Shown piece by piece: positions 8,536 through 19,082 of a DNA stretch of 64,000 nucleotides. The stretch lies in the NCBI GenBank assembly GCA_948469655.1, contig CAOKMF010000001.1, forward strand, positions 32,001-96,000, given 5' to 3'. Position 1 is the stretch's first letter. Each line of letters starts with the position of its first letter. A program made the position numbers and the translations under genes. The notes under the pieces are model-generated. The model was not told where the DNA came from and ran no database searches. It saw nothing but the letters and a program-made list of their open reading frames with translations. Origin of the DNA: an uncultured Clostridium sp. Its GTDB lineage: Bacteria; Bacillota; Clostridia; TANB77; CAG-508.

Positions 8536-9414
8536 TTACTTCTTTAGATATTCGTTTATAAATTTCTTATCTGCTTTTGTTAATCTTCCATCCATATAGA
8601 TTAAGTTTATTTGTGCTTTTGGCAGATTCAATGGTATGTCTACTTCATATAATTCTCCATTTTCTAGTTCTTCTTTTACTGCCTGTTTCATAACATATCC
8701 TATTCCTAGTCCCTCTTTTACCGCAGCAACTCTTGATTCTGTGATATCCATTTCTGTACTGCTTTTTATTGAAACATTATTGTTTGCTAGGCATTGCACT
8801 AATTCCTTATATGTTGCTGTACTTTCAAATGGTAGTATATATTTTAGTTTTTCTAATTCCTTTAAATTTTCTATTTTTAGTGGTTTCTTTGAAATAAAGA
8901 TGTTCTGAATTGTTGTTAATTCTTCTACTTTTATATTTGGCTTATTTATATTCAAATGAGTTGCATCTATTGCGAAGTCTATCTTATTATCTTCAATCAA
9001 TTTTATTAATTCTTTTCCGTTAGATCCTCCAAATAATGCAAGCTCCATATTAGGGTAATCTTCTCTAGCAGTTTTTATACAATTCATAAGATAGTAGTTT
9101 GATACATGAGAAGGACTACCTATTCTTAATTTTACTACATTTAGGTCTTCATTATTAGTAACAATTTTTTCTCCGGTATCAAATATTTTTAGTCCCTGCT
9201 CTACATATGTATATAAAGATTCTCCTGCACTTGTCAAACTTAGTCCATTATTTCCTCTAATGAAAAGTTCTTCATTAAGTTGTTCTTCTAATTGCTTTAT
9301 TTTTTTACTAACTGCTGGAGGTGTTATAAACAAATTATCACTTGCAACAGTAAGACTTTTAGTCCTTGCCACTTCGTAAAAAGTTTTATATAAATTTAAG
9401 TTTACATCTAACAT
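8536..9414 (-). CDS. LysR-family transcriptional regulator
   Basis: 292 residues. N-terminal winged helix-turn-helix (LYKTFYEVARTKSLTVASDN, then TPPAVSKKIKQLEEQLNEEL) and a periplasmic-binding-protein-like effector domain from ~90. Family length is normal. It is transcribed toward the viperin-like fusion but a terminator lies between them. Ligand and targets unknown; LysR proteins usually control a neighbouring operon, here the fusion enzyme or the AlbA_2 gene. Confidence 0.88.
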   Translation of the reverse strand: MLDVNLNLYKTFYEVARTKSLTVASDNLFITPPAVSKKIKQLEEQLNEELFIRGNNGLSLTSAGESLYTYVEQGLKIFDTGEKIVTNNEDLNVVKLRIGSPSHVSNYYLMNCIKTAREDYPNMELALFGGSNGKELIKLIEDNKIDFAIDATHLNINKPNIKVEELTTIQNIFISKKPLKIENLKELEKLKYILPFESTATYKELVQCLANNNVSIKSSTEMDITESRVAAVKEGLGIGYVMKQAVKEELENGELYEVDIPLNLPKAQINLIYMDGRLTKADKKFINEYLKK

Positions 9415-9523
9415 ATAATATCCTCTCCATATTTCATAAGTGATATTATATCATATTATGTTTACTTTGTAAATTGTTTTTGCATTTTTTACCTAAAAAT
9501 AGCATAATTTAAAGATATTTGTA

Positions 9524-11053
9524 TTACTTAATTGCTATATATTTTTGTTTGCTACTTGTAGGTTTCTCTGGAATTGTCATTTGAAGTAGCCCTTTTTCTA
9601 TTAATGGTTGTAAATGATTCTTCTTTAAGCCCTTTATGTTTTTGTACTCAAAGTTGTCTGCTATTTCTTTTGCTGTTTTCTCATCCTTACAAAATTTTAA
9701 AATTAATTTATCTATATCATCAACTTGGGTACTAACTTGGGTACTGACTTGGGTACTAACTTGGGTATTTTTAATTTCTTCAGGATATAATTCTGGATAT
9801 TCTCCATTATAAAACGTTACAGAAAAGTCTTCTCTTTCATTCTTAAACACAGGATTTGGTAATTCTGCATTTTTCATTTCTTGAATCATTGTTCTTATGC
9901 CTGTATGCCTATTTTCTATAACTTCATTCAAAACTTCTAGTATTCCAATAGTAGTTTTATTTCGAACTTCTACATCTCTTTCTGAAATTATTGTATCTAT
10001 TGTATTTGTTCCATAAAGATTTCCAACATTTCTAAATTCAATTCTATTTTTAAACATACTAATCGAGCTATATACACTTTCTTTATATGGTGATAGGTCT
10101 CTGTGTATTAGCATATTTGAAATAGCCTCACGAATGCTTTTTATCGGATATTCTGGAATGTCGTCCCTCAATCCTGTTTTATCATTTAGTCGCATTTTTA
10201 CTTTCATATTTCTTTCAGCAAAGTTAATTGATTCATTATACATATCTATAATGTTTCCATCAATTCTTTTATTATTATCGAATCTTTGTCCTTGTTCTCC
10301 TAATTCTGCAACTTCAAATCCTGGAAATGCCATAGCTGCAACAAACCATTGTGGGAAAAACTTTTGAGGATAATATCCGAGTACCATTATACCTGCAACG
10401 GTTGGAAATATTTTATCTTCCACCTTAGTAATAACTCCCATTGTTAATAAAACATCTTCATTACTAAACTCAGAAAATTTTGGTTTATCTTTTTTGGCTT
10501 TTTCTATAAATTTCTTTAATAATTCTTTGTCGAAATCATCCATTGTTGCACCTACAACTGCTCTTTTATCTGCTTGTTCATTATCTCTATATGATATACA
10601 CTTATATATTTCATATTCAGTCATATGATCGTCTCTATCTCCAACTCTTATATATGAACCTTTATGCATACCTTGTGGTTTGTAGTAACATGGTTTATTT
10701 CTCTGATTAAGCATATCTATTTTTACTGCAACTATTTTTTTACTATCTATATCTACTATACTTATTTCTGGTCTTATAACTGGCTCAAATTCTGTACTGC
10801 ATAGATTAGTAATATTTTTTTGCAATTCATTTGTATCATACACTCCTACAGGTATAAAACTCGACTTATTCTTTATCTTTTTTTCTTCTACACCAAATAA
10901 TATAGTTCCGCCTATTGAATTACTAAAACTTGAGATAGTATCAAAAAATTTTTCTGGTTTTCCTTGTCCTGCTGTCTTAGCTTCAATCGTTAATGTCTCT
11001 GTTTCCTTCTCATTTAGTTCTTGTATCATTTCTAAAATATCATTTTTATTCAT
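9524..11053 (-). CDS. AlbA_2 (Schlafen-like) domain protein, putative transcriptional regulator
   Basis: 509 residues. The start region (ETLTIEAKTAGQ... SSFSNSIGGTILFGVEEKK) is the AlbA_2 domain shared by RecG-like regulators and Schlafen relatives; the middle (REAISNMLIHRDLSPY... IEFRNVGNLYGTNTI) matches the HATPase-like part of these proteins. A tandem TQVS repeat (QVSTQVSTQVSTQV, ~435-448) leads to a C-terminal winged helix. Often labelled ATP-dependent DNA helicase-related, although no helicase motifs are present. Own promoter region of ~90 bases upstream. Confidence 0.75.
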   Translation of the reverse strand: MNKNDILEMIQELNEKETETLTIEAKTAGQGKPEKFFDTISSFSNSIGGTILFGVEEKKIKNKSSFIPVGVYDTNELQKNITNLCSTEFEPVIRPEISIVDIDSKKIVAVKIDMLNQRNKPCYYKPQGMHKGSYIRVGDRDDHMTEYEIYKCISYRDNEQADKRAVVGATMDDFDKELLKKFIEKAKKDKPKFSEFSNEDVLLTMGVITKVEDKIFPTVAGIMVLGYYPQKFFPQWFVAAMAFPGFEVAELGEQGQRFDNNKRIDGNIIDMYNESINFAERNMKVKMRLNDKTGLRDDIPEYPIKSIREAISNMLIHRDLSPYKESVYSSISMFKNRIEFRNVGNLYGTNTIDTIISERDVEVRNKTTIGILEVLNEVIENRHTGIRTMIQEMKNAELPNPVFKNEREDFSVTFYNGEYPELYPEEIKNTQVSTQVSTQVSTQVDDIDKLILKFCKDEKTAKEIADNFEYKNIKGLKKNHLQPLIEKGLLQMTIPEKPTSSKQKYIAIK

Positions 11054-11139
11054 TTACAAACCTCTTACTAATTTTATTGTAGTATATCACTTTATAGATA
11101 AATTATCAATGTTTATGCGAAAATTACGATAATTGCGTC

Positions 11140-11451
11140 TTATGTCATACTTTTCACTGCTTGAAACATATTATTTTCAATTTGTTTAATATAATGCTCA
11201 TATTTCATAGCAAATTCTTTGCAAGATATTTCTACTATTTCATCTTCAAGACATATCTTAACATTATCAATTTTTACTTTTTTTGACATACCAATCATTA
11301 TTAGTAAAAAGCAACAACTGTTTACAACTTTTTTACCAAAGTCAACTATGTTTCCTTTTTTATAATCCTTAGAAATTTGTTTGATAAATTTACAATATAA
11401 TTCATCTCCTAGTAAGTCATTCGCCATACTTGCATAATTAACATTTTCCAT
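11140..11451 (-). CDS. hypothetical protein
   Basis: 103 residues with a hydrophobic stretch (CCFLLIMIGMSKK, ~47-59) and an acidic second half. Good Shine-Dalgarno (AAATGGAGGTATAAG). It stands alone: a terminator separates it from the PcfJ gene upstream and an 86-base gap from the AlbA_2 gene. No family recognised. Confidence 0.55.
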   Translation of the reverse strand: MENVNYASMANDLLGDELYCKFIKQISKDYKKGNIVDFGKKVVNSCCFLLIMIGMSKKVKIDNVKICLEDEIVEISCKEFAMKYEHYIKQIENNMFQAVKSMT

Positions 11452-11528
11452 AATCTTATACCTCCATTTTTTATTTATGAATATATTGTAATATCATATT
11501 TATCATTTTTGCAACTTCAAAAAAAAAT

Positions 11529-11576
11529 TTTAAAAAAATGATGTCAAACGCATATAAATACATCGTTTGACACCAT
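11529..11576. terminator. strong terminator at the end of the DNA-processing operon
   Basis: Stem GTCAAACG/CGTTTGAC extended by ATGAT/ACCAT on either side, loop of 13, with T-rich runs on both strands. It lies ~68 bases beyond the PcfJ stop codon. Confidence 0.75.
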
Positions 11577-11643
11577 TTTTGCTTTTTCCATTTTTTCAAA
11601 AAATAGGGGTTTCTAATAAAATTTCTCTATTTTTCTTTTGATT

Positions 11644-13113
11644 CTATGCTGCTTTTAATACTGTATTTTCCCATTTTTTTATAAACTCATTCTGTTGCTT
11701 TGTTGGGATTCCACGATTTTTTGTTTCTTTCTGTCTTACTTTATTTTCTCTTACTTCTATCGTTACCAATGATTCTCTAGGATTTTTTATTTTTCTAAGA
11801 AAATATATATCAGTTTCTCCATTTGCATATTTTGCACTGTAATTTCTGTATACACAGTTTTTTTGTTGTTCTGCTTCGCTTTTTATTTCTCCTAAAGTTC
11901 CAGCTGGTTTTATAAAGAATATATTATTACTATATGTATTTTTGGATAACTGCTTGTATCTCTTCTTTATTTTATTATTCGTACCTTTATCATTCAGCAT
12001 CTCAATTCTATCCATAATTTCGTCATGGGCTTCCCAAAAATCTTCTGGAAATAATACCTTCTTACCTTTAATTGGAATTTCTAAGTTTTCTAAGTTCTCT
12101 ATATAATCTAAATAAGATGAAATTGAAAAATTTTTGTATTTCTTAGAATATTCTAATAATTTATCTAGTTTTACATATTTAGATGCTTTTTCAATATCTG
12201 CTATATTTCCCATTTGTAATATACCTCTTATTATTTTTATATTTTTTCTCTTTATCTCTATTAGTATGTTTAACTCGTTTGTTGTAATATTATGTTTTTT
12301 CATAAAACTATAATATTCTTTTCCTATGCCAAATCTTTTTTCAAAATTTCCTTTTATATTAAATTGTTTTGGATTATCTAATGCTAATTCATATAAGCCA
12401 GCTTTCATTAGTAATTCAAAACTTGGAACTTTAGCTTTTTTTAGTATTTCTAGGACTTTATCCTCATGTCTAAATATGTCTTTAGTTTTTTCCTTTGGTT
12501 TATTTTGTTTATATTCTATTGCTTCTTTTAGTTGCGAATATTCATACTGTGTTCCTTTTACTTTTTCACTTATATTTTCTAAATAAACGGATTTGTAATA
12601 TTGACCTAATCCATACATTCCAGAAAATACTCTCCATTTTTTTATTTTGCTAGTGTGGTACACTCTTTCCATTGCCATATATTTAACAAATCTATCATTT
12701 ACAAGTTCTATTCCAAGTTCTGGTACTATTCTAGCATATTCTGCTACACTATCAGTAAATCTTCTTATCTTATGATTATAACTTCTCATCACTTCAAAAT
12801 ATCGTAATATTAATTTATTATCTATATTATCGACAACTGCTAAATCGTATAAGAAAAAGTGCTTTTTGGTATTATTTGCTCTTACATAATATTGACCTCC
12901 ACAAAAAGGACATATCTCCCAACGTCCATGTCCTGGTACTTGTTCACTATAAAAATATTTGCCACAATTAGTACACTCATACTCTGAGCCATGTTTTATT
13001 ATCAAATTATATTCTTTATCATTTTTATTTACAAATTTTCTCCAATGTTTAGGCAGCTTCATTTCTTTAGGCATTTTATTAAGGAACTCTCGTATTTCTT
13101 TTCTTATATACAT
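11644..13113 (-). CDS. pcfJ: PcfJ-like protein
   Basis: 489 residues from the ATG at 13113 (AGGAGG eight bases before), rather than the in-frame ATG 45 bases upstream that overlaps pcfK. Two CxxC pairs (CTNCGKYF, CPFCGGQYY, residues ~45-75) make a zinc ribbon. The C-terminal part (LGEIKSEAEQQKNCVYRNYS, ARAM-like strands, then VTIEVRENKVRQKETKNRG) is the conserved PcfJ core. PcfJ proteins accompany PcfK on plasmids and ICEs; function is unproven. Last gene of the operon. Confidence 0.8.
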   Translation of the reverse strand: MYIRKEIREFLNKMPKEMKLPKHWRKFVNKNDKEYNLIIKHGSEYECTNCGKYFYSEQVPGHGRWEICPFCGGQYYVRANNTKKHFFLYDLAVVDNIDNKLILRYFEVMRSYNHKIRRFTDSVAEYARIVPELGIELVNDRFVKYMAMERVYHTSKIKKWRVFSGMYGLGQYYKSVYLENISEKVKGTQYEYSQLKEAIEYKQNKPKEKTKDIFRHEDKVLEILKKAKVPSFELLMKAGLYELALDNPKQFNIKGNFEKRFGIGKEYYSFMKKHNITTNELNILIEIKRKNIKIIRGILQMGNIADIEKASKYVKLDKLLEYSKKYKNFSISSYLDYIENLENLEIPIKGKKVLFPEDFWEAHDEIMDRIEMLNDKGTNNKIKKRYKQLSKNTYSNNIFFIKPAGTLGEIKSEAEQQKNCVYRNYSAKYANGETDIYFLRKIKNPRESLVTIEVRENKVRQKETKNRGIPTKQQNEFIKKWENTVLKAA

Positions 13114-13123
13114 CTTCAACCTC

Positions 13124-13534
13124 CTACATACCAAACAATGATATTTGCTCAATTTCATTTTTCTTCTTTTCTACTACTGTCTCTTGTGTGCCAAATATTG
13201 ATCCAAATTCATCTTCTTCAATTTGAACTTTTTGGTCTTCAATATATTTGCTTTTTTCTGTCTTATCCTTCTTAATTCCTAACTCTTCATCAGATTTTCT
13301 AAAATAATCTTTTGCCCATTCAAAGACTTCCTCATCATCTAGCCAATTCCATCCATGATTTGCATCTTTCATTGCTTTTCCTCTTATATATTCAGCCATA
13401 TCCTTTAAGTTTTTTTCTTCTTTTAAGAAGTCTTGCTCCATTTCCTCCTGTAACATTAGATAATTAACAGTTTTTATTAATGCTTTATCTTTTTGTCCTT
13501 CTAGCATTTTCTCTAATCTCTGTATTCCATCCAT
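13124..13534 (-). CDS. pcfK: PcfK-like protein
   Basis: 136 residues, very acidic C-terminus. MDGIQRLEKMLEGQKDKALI opens like PcfK, and HGWNWLDDEEVFEWAKDYF is the usual signature. The gene ends ten bases before the pcfJ start, the standard pcfK-pcfJ order. Role in plasmid/ICE maintenance or processing is assumed from context only. Confidence 0.75.
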   Translation of the reverse strand: MDGIQRLEKMLEGQKDKALIKTVNYLMLQEEMEQDFLKEEKNLKDMAEYIRGKAMKDANHGWNWLDDEEVFEWAKDYFRKSDEELGIKKDKTEKSKYIEDQKVQIEEDEFGSIFGTQETVVEKKKNEIEQISLFGM

Positions 13535-13564
13535 ATTATTTCTCTCTTTCTTTCCAATTAAATT

Positions 13565-13921
13565 TTAATATTCATAGTCAAAATTTTTGCTGTATTCTTT
13601 AAGTTTTTCTATATTTATTAAGCAATAATCTATTGTTTCTTTTACCCCTGCCATAGGATTACATTTGCTTCGCCCATAAATTTCTTTTATTATCCCCATT
13701 TTTTGTAAGAATTTAGTCATTCCACTATTTTCAGAATAATTTTTTATAGTAGTTTCACAATCATCATAGCAGTATCCTGGCATATTGACAGTCGCTACAC
13801 ATATTGGCCCTTCCTTTTCATTTTCTATTTCTATAAACATTGGTCCAAACATACCTACATATGTTCCAACATTAAACCAACAATTTTTATAATTTTTATA
13901 TTTAAATTTCTTATATTCCAT
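13565..13921 (-). CDS. DUF4313-like protein
   Basis: 118 residues from the ATG at 13921 (GGAAGGAAG upstream). Pattern: NCWFNVGTYVG...MFIEIENEKEGPICVATVNMP...FLQKMGIIKE...YCLINIEKLKEYS, as in DUF4313 proteins of ICEs. A divergent paralogue is at 27185-27556, at the other end of the same operon. Function unknown. Confidence 0.6.
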   Translation of the reverse strand: MEYKKFKYKNYKNCWFNVGTYVGMFGPMFIEIENEKEGPICVATVNMPGYCYDDCETTIKNYSENSGMTKFLQKMGIIKEIYGRSKCNPMAGVKETIDYCLINIEKLKEYSKNFDYEY

Positions 13922-14014
13922 ATTTTTTCTTCCTTCCTTTTTATATTTAGAAAAGATGAAACTTAATCGTTCCATCTTCTCTACACTTTTTATATTCTTA
14001 TATAAAATAGTACT

Positions 14015-16483
14015 TTAGTTTTTTACTGCTGCCTTCAAATTTTGTTTCCAAATCAAAAAGTTATTTTCTTTATATTGTCCTTCATCCATAACTGTTGCTT
14101 CTCCATTCAAACTATCTAAATATTGAGCTCCTGCTTTTGATTTTGATATATACATATAATACTTTGTTGTAATATAGTCTTGGCTTTCGGTATCTAAATA
14201 GCATCTACTTATCACTAGTGTAGCATTCATTCTAATTGCTTTACTTTCTAATAGCTTAATAAATAGTCTTCCTATTTCTTTTTCTTTTTTTGAAGATATA
14301 CCTGATGTATATATTCTTTCTAAGAAAATAGTTAGATACTCTTCATTTTCTGCAACCTTTTCTTTTCTTTTTCCATCTTGTAGATTTTCCAAGTCAACAA
14401 ATGAAAATTTTGGCTCGGATTTTGTTTCTGCCTCTGTTTTATAATATCTTCCTTTTGTTAATCTAACCATTGCTCTTGCAACTACTTTATCATTAATTTT
14501 CGCATACAAAATCTTTTTATTGCTGTCAAAACAAGCTAATAAGCACTGATTATATGCACCATTTTTATATGATAAACAAGTTCTTGTCGGAATCTCTCCT
14601 AATACCATAGTATTATAAAAGTCATCATATTCCATAACTTCTATACCATTTTCTTTTATTGAAGTATTATTTGTAGTCCATTCTTTAATTTGATAATCTC
14701 GTAAATCAACATCAATTTCCCTTTTTAAATCATCTGTAAAGTATTTTAGCATCTTAAATTCCCCCATAAGTTCTGCTTTAACAATTCTTCTAAATGCTTC
14801 TTCATTATTTAAGTTGCGACTTTTGTAATAAGATAATGCTAATTCAGCTCCATTATTTAACAAAAAGTTCTTAATGTGATTCTCATTTTCCTTTATAAAT
14901 TCATTAGTCAATTTCATATATGTAACTAATTCCCACCAATACTCATCTATTTCTTGGATATTTTGTTTTATTGCTATCAAATTTTTGTATTCTTTTACCT
15001 TATCTATGTTTCTCATTACATAAGCTAATTCATTTTGATTAGATATTTGTGAAATAAACTTTTTAATAGAATCATATTTAATTAGTATATTTACTGCATC
15101 TTGTGGTGTTATACCTTTAATATGTGCAAACTCACTTTCTATCCACTTATATAAATTCTTTTCCTTTAATTTTTTTGCTAAGTTTTTAATTTCTTCATTA
15201 GTTATATCAATTCTATCTAATAATTGTCTTTTCATTAGTTGCTTAATAATTAACATTCTGTCGTCAACTTTCATATCTAATAAATTATTATACATTTCCA
15301 GATATAGCTCGTCAGCATAGCATAGTAATTTTATTTCTTCAAAAGTATAATCCATTACTTTTAAATTACTTATTGTTGTTCTAGAAGATGTCATTGTTTG
15401 CAAATCTATTAGATTCTTTAGTGTTAATATATTAATGTTAATATATTTGGTGTAAATTTCCTCATTAAATAGAACTGATACATTGCTCATACTTAAAAAT
15501 GTTTCTGTATTTTCTTCTATTAAGCGTAAAAATTGCTTTTTATTGTTAGTAATTGCATAAATTAGTATTTTTTCTTTTTCTCCTGATATGTATTCTAAAG
15601 GAAAATTGCATAACTTATCTCCAAATATAAAATTAATATAGCTGCTTCTATTACAAAGGATTCTTTCTATTTTACTTTTCTCTAATCCATTAAGTCTATT
15701 TTCTAATATTTTTAAATCATAGACAGTACAGCCATTATTTAGCCAACGTAATAATAATTGATACATTTGTTCATTGTCTATTATTTTTTCTATTTTGCAT
15801 ATATATTCATATATATTTTTTGAATCTTTATTAATTAGTTCGTATGAGTTTATATTCAAAGGTATCATTAATTTATTAGAAAATAAAAAATGTATGAGTT
15901 CTTTTAATTCTTTATTTTGAACTAAAAGTTCACATACTGTTTTTATATCTTCCATTGGTATTAAATTGTGGTCTGACATAAATGGTAAAATAAATAAATC
16001 TCTTTCATCTTGACTTAGTTTATCCATAGTAGTTTGACTTTGAGAATGAAAATATGATAAATTTGAAGCTATTATATTTTGCTCTTTTATATTGTTTGTT
16101 TTATTACTAAAATACTCTAAGTAATCATAATATATATCATAATTAAAGTTTTCATTTTGTAATAATTCGATCAATATGCCTATATCATAATCTCTTGCCT
16201 TTTTATTCTTATTTTGTAAGGATGATATCAGGTCTTCTATTTTGTCTAATGCTACATTTTTACTTACCATTTTAGTTATATATTCAGCAAATCTCTCATC
16301 TCTAATTAATTCCTTCTGTATGATTTTGCTTTCTAAATATACCTCACTTGGCACTTTTTGATTCTTTAAATTGTTACAACATTTTATTAATTCTTCCACA
16401 CTAAAATATTTTATAAAATTTAAATCAATTTGGCTTTCTCTTAATTTTCCTATTAATTTCATATGTTCTAATATTCTTTGCAT
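14015..16483 (-). CDS. large hypothetical protein with PcfJ-like C-terminal part
   Basis: 822 residues, mostly alpha-helical and asparagine/lysine-rich. Residues ~615-770 (PTRTCLSYKNGAYNQCLLAC..., ILYAKINDKVVARAMVRLTKGRYYKTE) show the strand-rich core found in PcfJ proteins, so I see this as a PcfJ relative with a long helical N-terminus. It starts 4 bases after the stop of the 708-residue gene upstream, so the two are surely co-translated. No CGG shift in 822 codons. Confidence 0.6.
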   Translation of the reverse strand: MQRILEHMKLIGKLRESQIDLNFIKYFSVEELIKCCNNLKNQKVPSEVYLESKIIQKELIRDERFAEYITKMVSKNVALDKIEDLISSLQNKNKKARDYDIGILIELLQNENFNYDIYYDYLEYFSNKTNNIKEQNIIASNLSYFHSQSQTTMDKLSQDERDLFILPFMSDHNLIPMEDIKTVCELLVQNKELKELIHFLFSNKLMIPLNINSYELINKDSKNIYEYICKIEKIIDNEQMYQLLLRWLNNGCTVYDLKILENRLNGLEKSKIERILCNRSSYINFIFGDKLCNFPLEYISGEKEKILIYAITNNKKQFLRLIEENTETFLSMSNVSVLFNEEIYTKYININILTLKNLIDLQTMTSSRTTISNLKVMDYTFEEIKLLCYADELYLEMYNNLLDMKVDDRMLIIKQLMKRQLLDRIDITNEEIKNLAKKLKEKNLYKWIESEFAHIKGITPQDAVNILIKYDSIKKFISQISNQNELAYVMRNIDKVKEYKNLIAIKQNIQEIDEYWWELVTYMKLTNEFIKENENHIKNFLLNNGAELALSYYKSRNLNNEEAFRRIVKAELMGEFKMLKYFTDDLKREIDVDLRDYQIKEWTTNNTSIKENGIEVMEYDDFYNTMVLGEIPTRTCLSYKNGAYNQCLLACFDSNKKILYAKINDKVVARAMVRLTKGRYYKTEAETKSEPKFSFVDLENLQDGKRKEKVAENEEYLTIFLERIYTSGISSKKEKEIGRLFIKLLESKAIRMNATLVISRCYLDTESQDYITTKYYMYISKSKAGAQYLDSLNGEATVMDEGQYKENNFLIWKQNLKAAVKN

Positions 16484-16487
16484 ACCA

Positions 16488-18614
16488 TTATTCTCCTCTC
16501 TCTATATATTGGATTATGAACTCTTTTGCCTTTTCAATATTTATAGTTTCTGATTTTAATAATAAATTACAGATCTTATTAAAATATATTAATTCTTCAC
16601 TAACAAACTTATGATTCTGTATATTTTCATTTAGATATTCAATAATTATTCTACAGCATACTTCTTTTTCTTCATGCCACCAACTATATTTGTCTCCAAA
16701 TTTATAAATGCTTTCAAATGTTTTATTTTCAATAGCTTTAAATTCTTCTATTAGATTATTTTCTTTTTCTAGCTTTTTCATTAGTTTTTCTTTTTCTTCT
16801 GCTTCTCTTTCCTCTTTTTCTATTATTGCTAATTCTTTCTTTGATAGATATTTTTCTCTAAGTCTTTTATTATCAGACGATTCATCGTCAATTTCAATAC
16901 TTGCAAAATATAATTTTCTTAATTCCTCTTTAGTAAATACTTCATCTACAAAATTATTATCTAATAATGCACTTACAAATCCAATATAATCATCTGGTTT
17001 TACATTAAAGATGTATTCTTCTAAACACATTAACAATTCTTTATTCTCCTCTGGAGACAAAAACTTTCTTTTTATGTTTAATTCACTTGAATAATAATAG
17101 GAAGAATATCCATGTCTATTAGTAAATAATTCATCTAACCTAAAGCCAAAATCATTAACTTTTCCAATACTATACTCTTTTAGATTTAAAAGATACCTCA
17201 AAAATAAAAATGCTTGTTTATTATTGATTCCGTGTATAAAACTTCTAGTATGTTCAAAATCCATTTTATTTTCTTTAGGATCTTTATTCTTCTTATAGTC
17301 TCTGTATTTTTCAAAATATAGTTGTAAATCTATAATTTCCTTTGTTACTAACTTTAAATATATTCCTTCTCTATGCCAATCATAAATGTTAAATGAGTCT
17401 ATATACGGCATATTAGATAACTCGTCATACTTATTGATTCTTTCTTTGAGTTGTTCTTTTGTATAATCATTTGATTGCAAATAATTATCAAATAAATATC
17501 TATATGTATTGGAATCAAATTTTTGTTGCACAATATTCCATTCTTCATTTAAAATATCAAATGAATATATATGATAATCCAATATTTCATAAAATTTTAT
17601 AAAAACCTTTGGGTTTTTTATATCAATAGAATTTACAATCGCTTCTTTTAGTCCTTTATATCCTAAATATTTTATTTGAAAACGCCTATATTCATCAAGC
17701 ATAGTCATAATTAACTCATATACATCATCTGTATATGTATTTTCACTATTTAAAATTTTTTTGCAAAAATTTATTGCTATTTTTTCTTCTACGATTGAAT
17801 TACCTATTTTGACAATATTTGGAATTGATTGATAATAAATAAGTCTATAATTTAAAAAAGCTATTTCTTCTTTAGTATATTTGTTATCTATTAATATATT
17901 GTAAACTTTACTATCTTCTTTAATTAAACCTGTTGGAATTTTTACTATGGTCTTAATCAATTCTATTCCTTTTTTTCTATTGCTCTTTATGACCGAATAC
18001 AAATTTTTAATAATCCAATTATATATTCCTGCATTTTCCATAACTGATATAGTCCTATTTTTTCCTATTAAACTTTCTAATTGCTCTTGTAATACTTGAA
18101 ATCCATTATTAATATCATTAAATAAGGATATTGCAAAAACTACATCCTCTGTTTTGTTTAGTTCTTGATGTATTATTTCTTCAAACAAATTATAATACTT
18201 GTTCTGATCGTATAAGTATAATGCACCTTTTAAATATATGTCTTTTTCTGACATCCTTTTCACTTTATTAATAAAATCTACTAGTTGTGTACCTGTTATC
18301 ATTTCTTTTGTTATTAAACTTTTTGAATAGGCTAATGCTAGTGCTATTGCTCTAATATCTTTTATATTCGTTCCTATTCTTTGTTCATATCTTTCTAATA
18401 ATTCTCCAAAATACTTAAATCCATACTCTTCTTGTATAGTATTATTTATCGTTCTTTGAAACCAAATATGTTTCTGTTTTAACTCATTCAAAGTAGAGTT
18501 ATAATCAACGTTCGTAGTTTCCATAATCAATGAAACAATATCATTAAACAATTTTATATTAATCTCCTTCTCAAATGCTTCGTATTCTTTAACTTTTATT
18601 TTACTATTATTCAT
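16488..18614 (-). CDS. large hypothetical helical protein
   Basis: 708 residues, no membrane segment or recognised motif. It looks like helical repeats (many YxxLF and IxxL pairs), with a charged coiled coil near residues 600-640 (EKEEREAEEKEKLMKKLEKE). Tight coupling to the downstream PcfJ-like gene suggests the two products work together. No CGG shift. Confidence 0.5.
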   Translation of the reverse strand: MNNSKIKVKEYEAFEKEINIKLFNDIVSLIMETTNVDYNSTLNELKQKHIWFQRTINNTIQEEYGFKYFGELLERYEQRIGTNIKDIRAIALALAYSKSLITKEMITGTQLVDFINKVKRMSEKDIYLKGALYLYDQNKYYNLFEEIIHQELNKTEDVVFAISLFNDINNGFQVLQEQLESLIGKNRTISVMENAGIYNWIIKNLYSVIKSNRKKGIELIKTIVKIPTGLIKEDSKVYNILIDNKYTKEEIAFLNYRLIYYQSIPNIVKIGNSIVEEKIAINFCKKILNSENTYTDDVYELIMTMLDEYRRFQIKYLGYKGLKEAIVNSIDIKNPKVFIKFYEILDYHIYSFDILNEEWNIVQQKFDSNTYRYLFDNYLQSNDYTKEQLKERINKYDELSNMPYIDSFNIYDWHREGIYLKLVTKEIIDLQLYFEKYRDYKKNKDPKENKMDFEHTRSFIHGINNKQAFLFLRYLLNLKEYSIGKVNDFGFRLDELFTNRHGYSSYYYSSELNIKRKFLSPEENKELLMCLEEYIFNVKPDDYIGFVSALLDNNFVDEVFTKEELRKLYFASIEIDDESSDNKRLREKYLSKKELAIIEKEEREAEEKEKLMKKLEKENNLIEEFKAIENKTFESIYKFGDKYSWWHEEKEVCCRIIIEYLNENIQNHKFVSEELIYFNKICNLLLKSETINIEKAKEFIIQYIERGE

Positions 18615-18668
18615 TTTCGATTACCTACTTTCTTATATTTTAAAGAGATGGAAGTGTTTTTCCATCTC

Positions 18669-19067
18669 CTATGCTACATTTTTAAATCTTTTATATAAAT
18701 CATTTTTAGCATTTATTTTCATAAATTCATGATAATTATATAAACCATATTTATTAATTTTAGCCTGTTTTTCATTTTGAATATCGTTTATAAGTTCTTC
18801 AGTATTGTAGTAATTATAAAATAATCTTGTATATCCTGCATCATTTAGCTGCTTTGGTCCTTTATATCCTTTTATAACGTTAAATCTATAAAGGTATTTT
18901 TTCTTTCCTCTATGGTCGCTGATTCTTATGCCTCCACAAACACCAAAATCTGGTTTTATATAGACACTTTTAGTAGTCTTAGAATAATATTTACTAATTT
19001 TGAATCCTTTATTTGTAAGTGATTTGATTATTTTATTTGATACTTCTATCTCTTGTTTTTTATTCAA
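18669..19067 (-). CDS. hypothetical basic protein
   Basis: 132 residues, lysine- and tyrosine-rich (predicted strongly basic), compatible with nucleic-acid binding but with no motif I can name. FGVCGGIRISDHRGKKKYLY is the most distinctive stretch. Starts 16 bases after the primase-like gene's stop and ends just before a small hairpin (18645-18668). Confidence 0.5.
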   Translation of the reverse strand: MNKKQEIEVSNKIIKSLTNKGFKISKYYSKTTKSVYIKPDFGVCGGIRISDHRGKKKYLYRFNVIKGYKGPKQLNDAGYTRLFYNYYNTEELINDIQNEKQAKINKYGLYNYHEFMKINAKNDLYKRFKNVA

Positions 19068-19082
19068 TAAGCTGTCCCTCCT

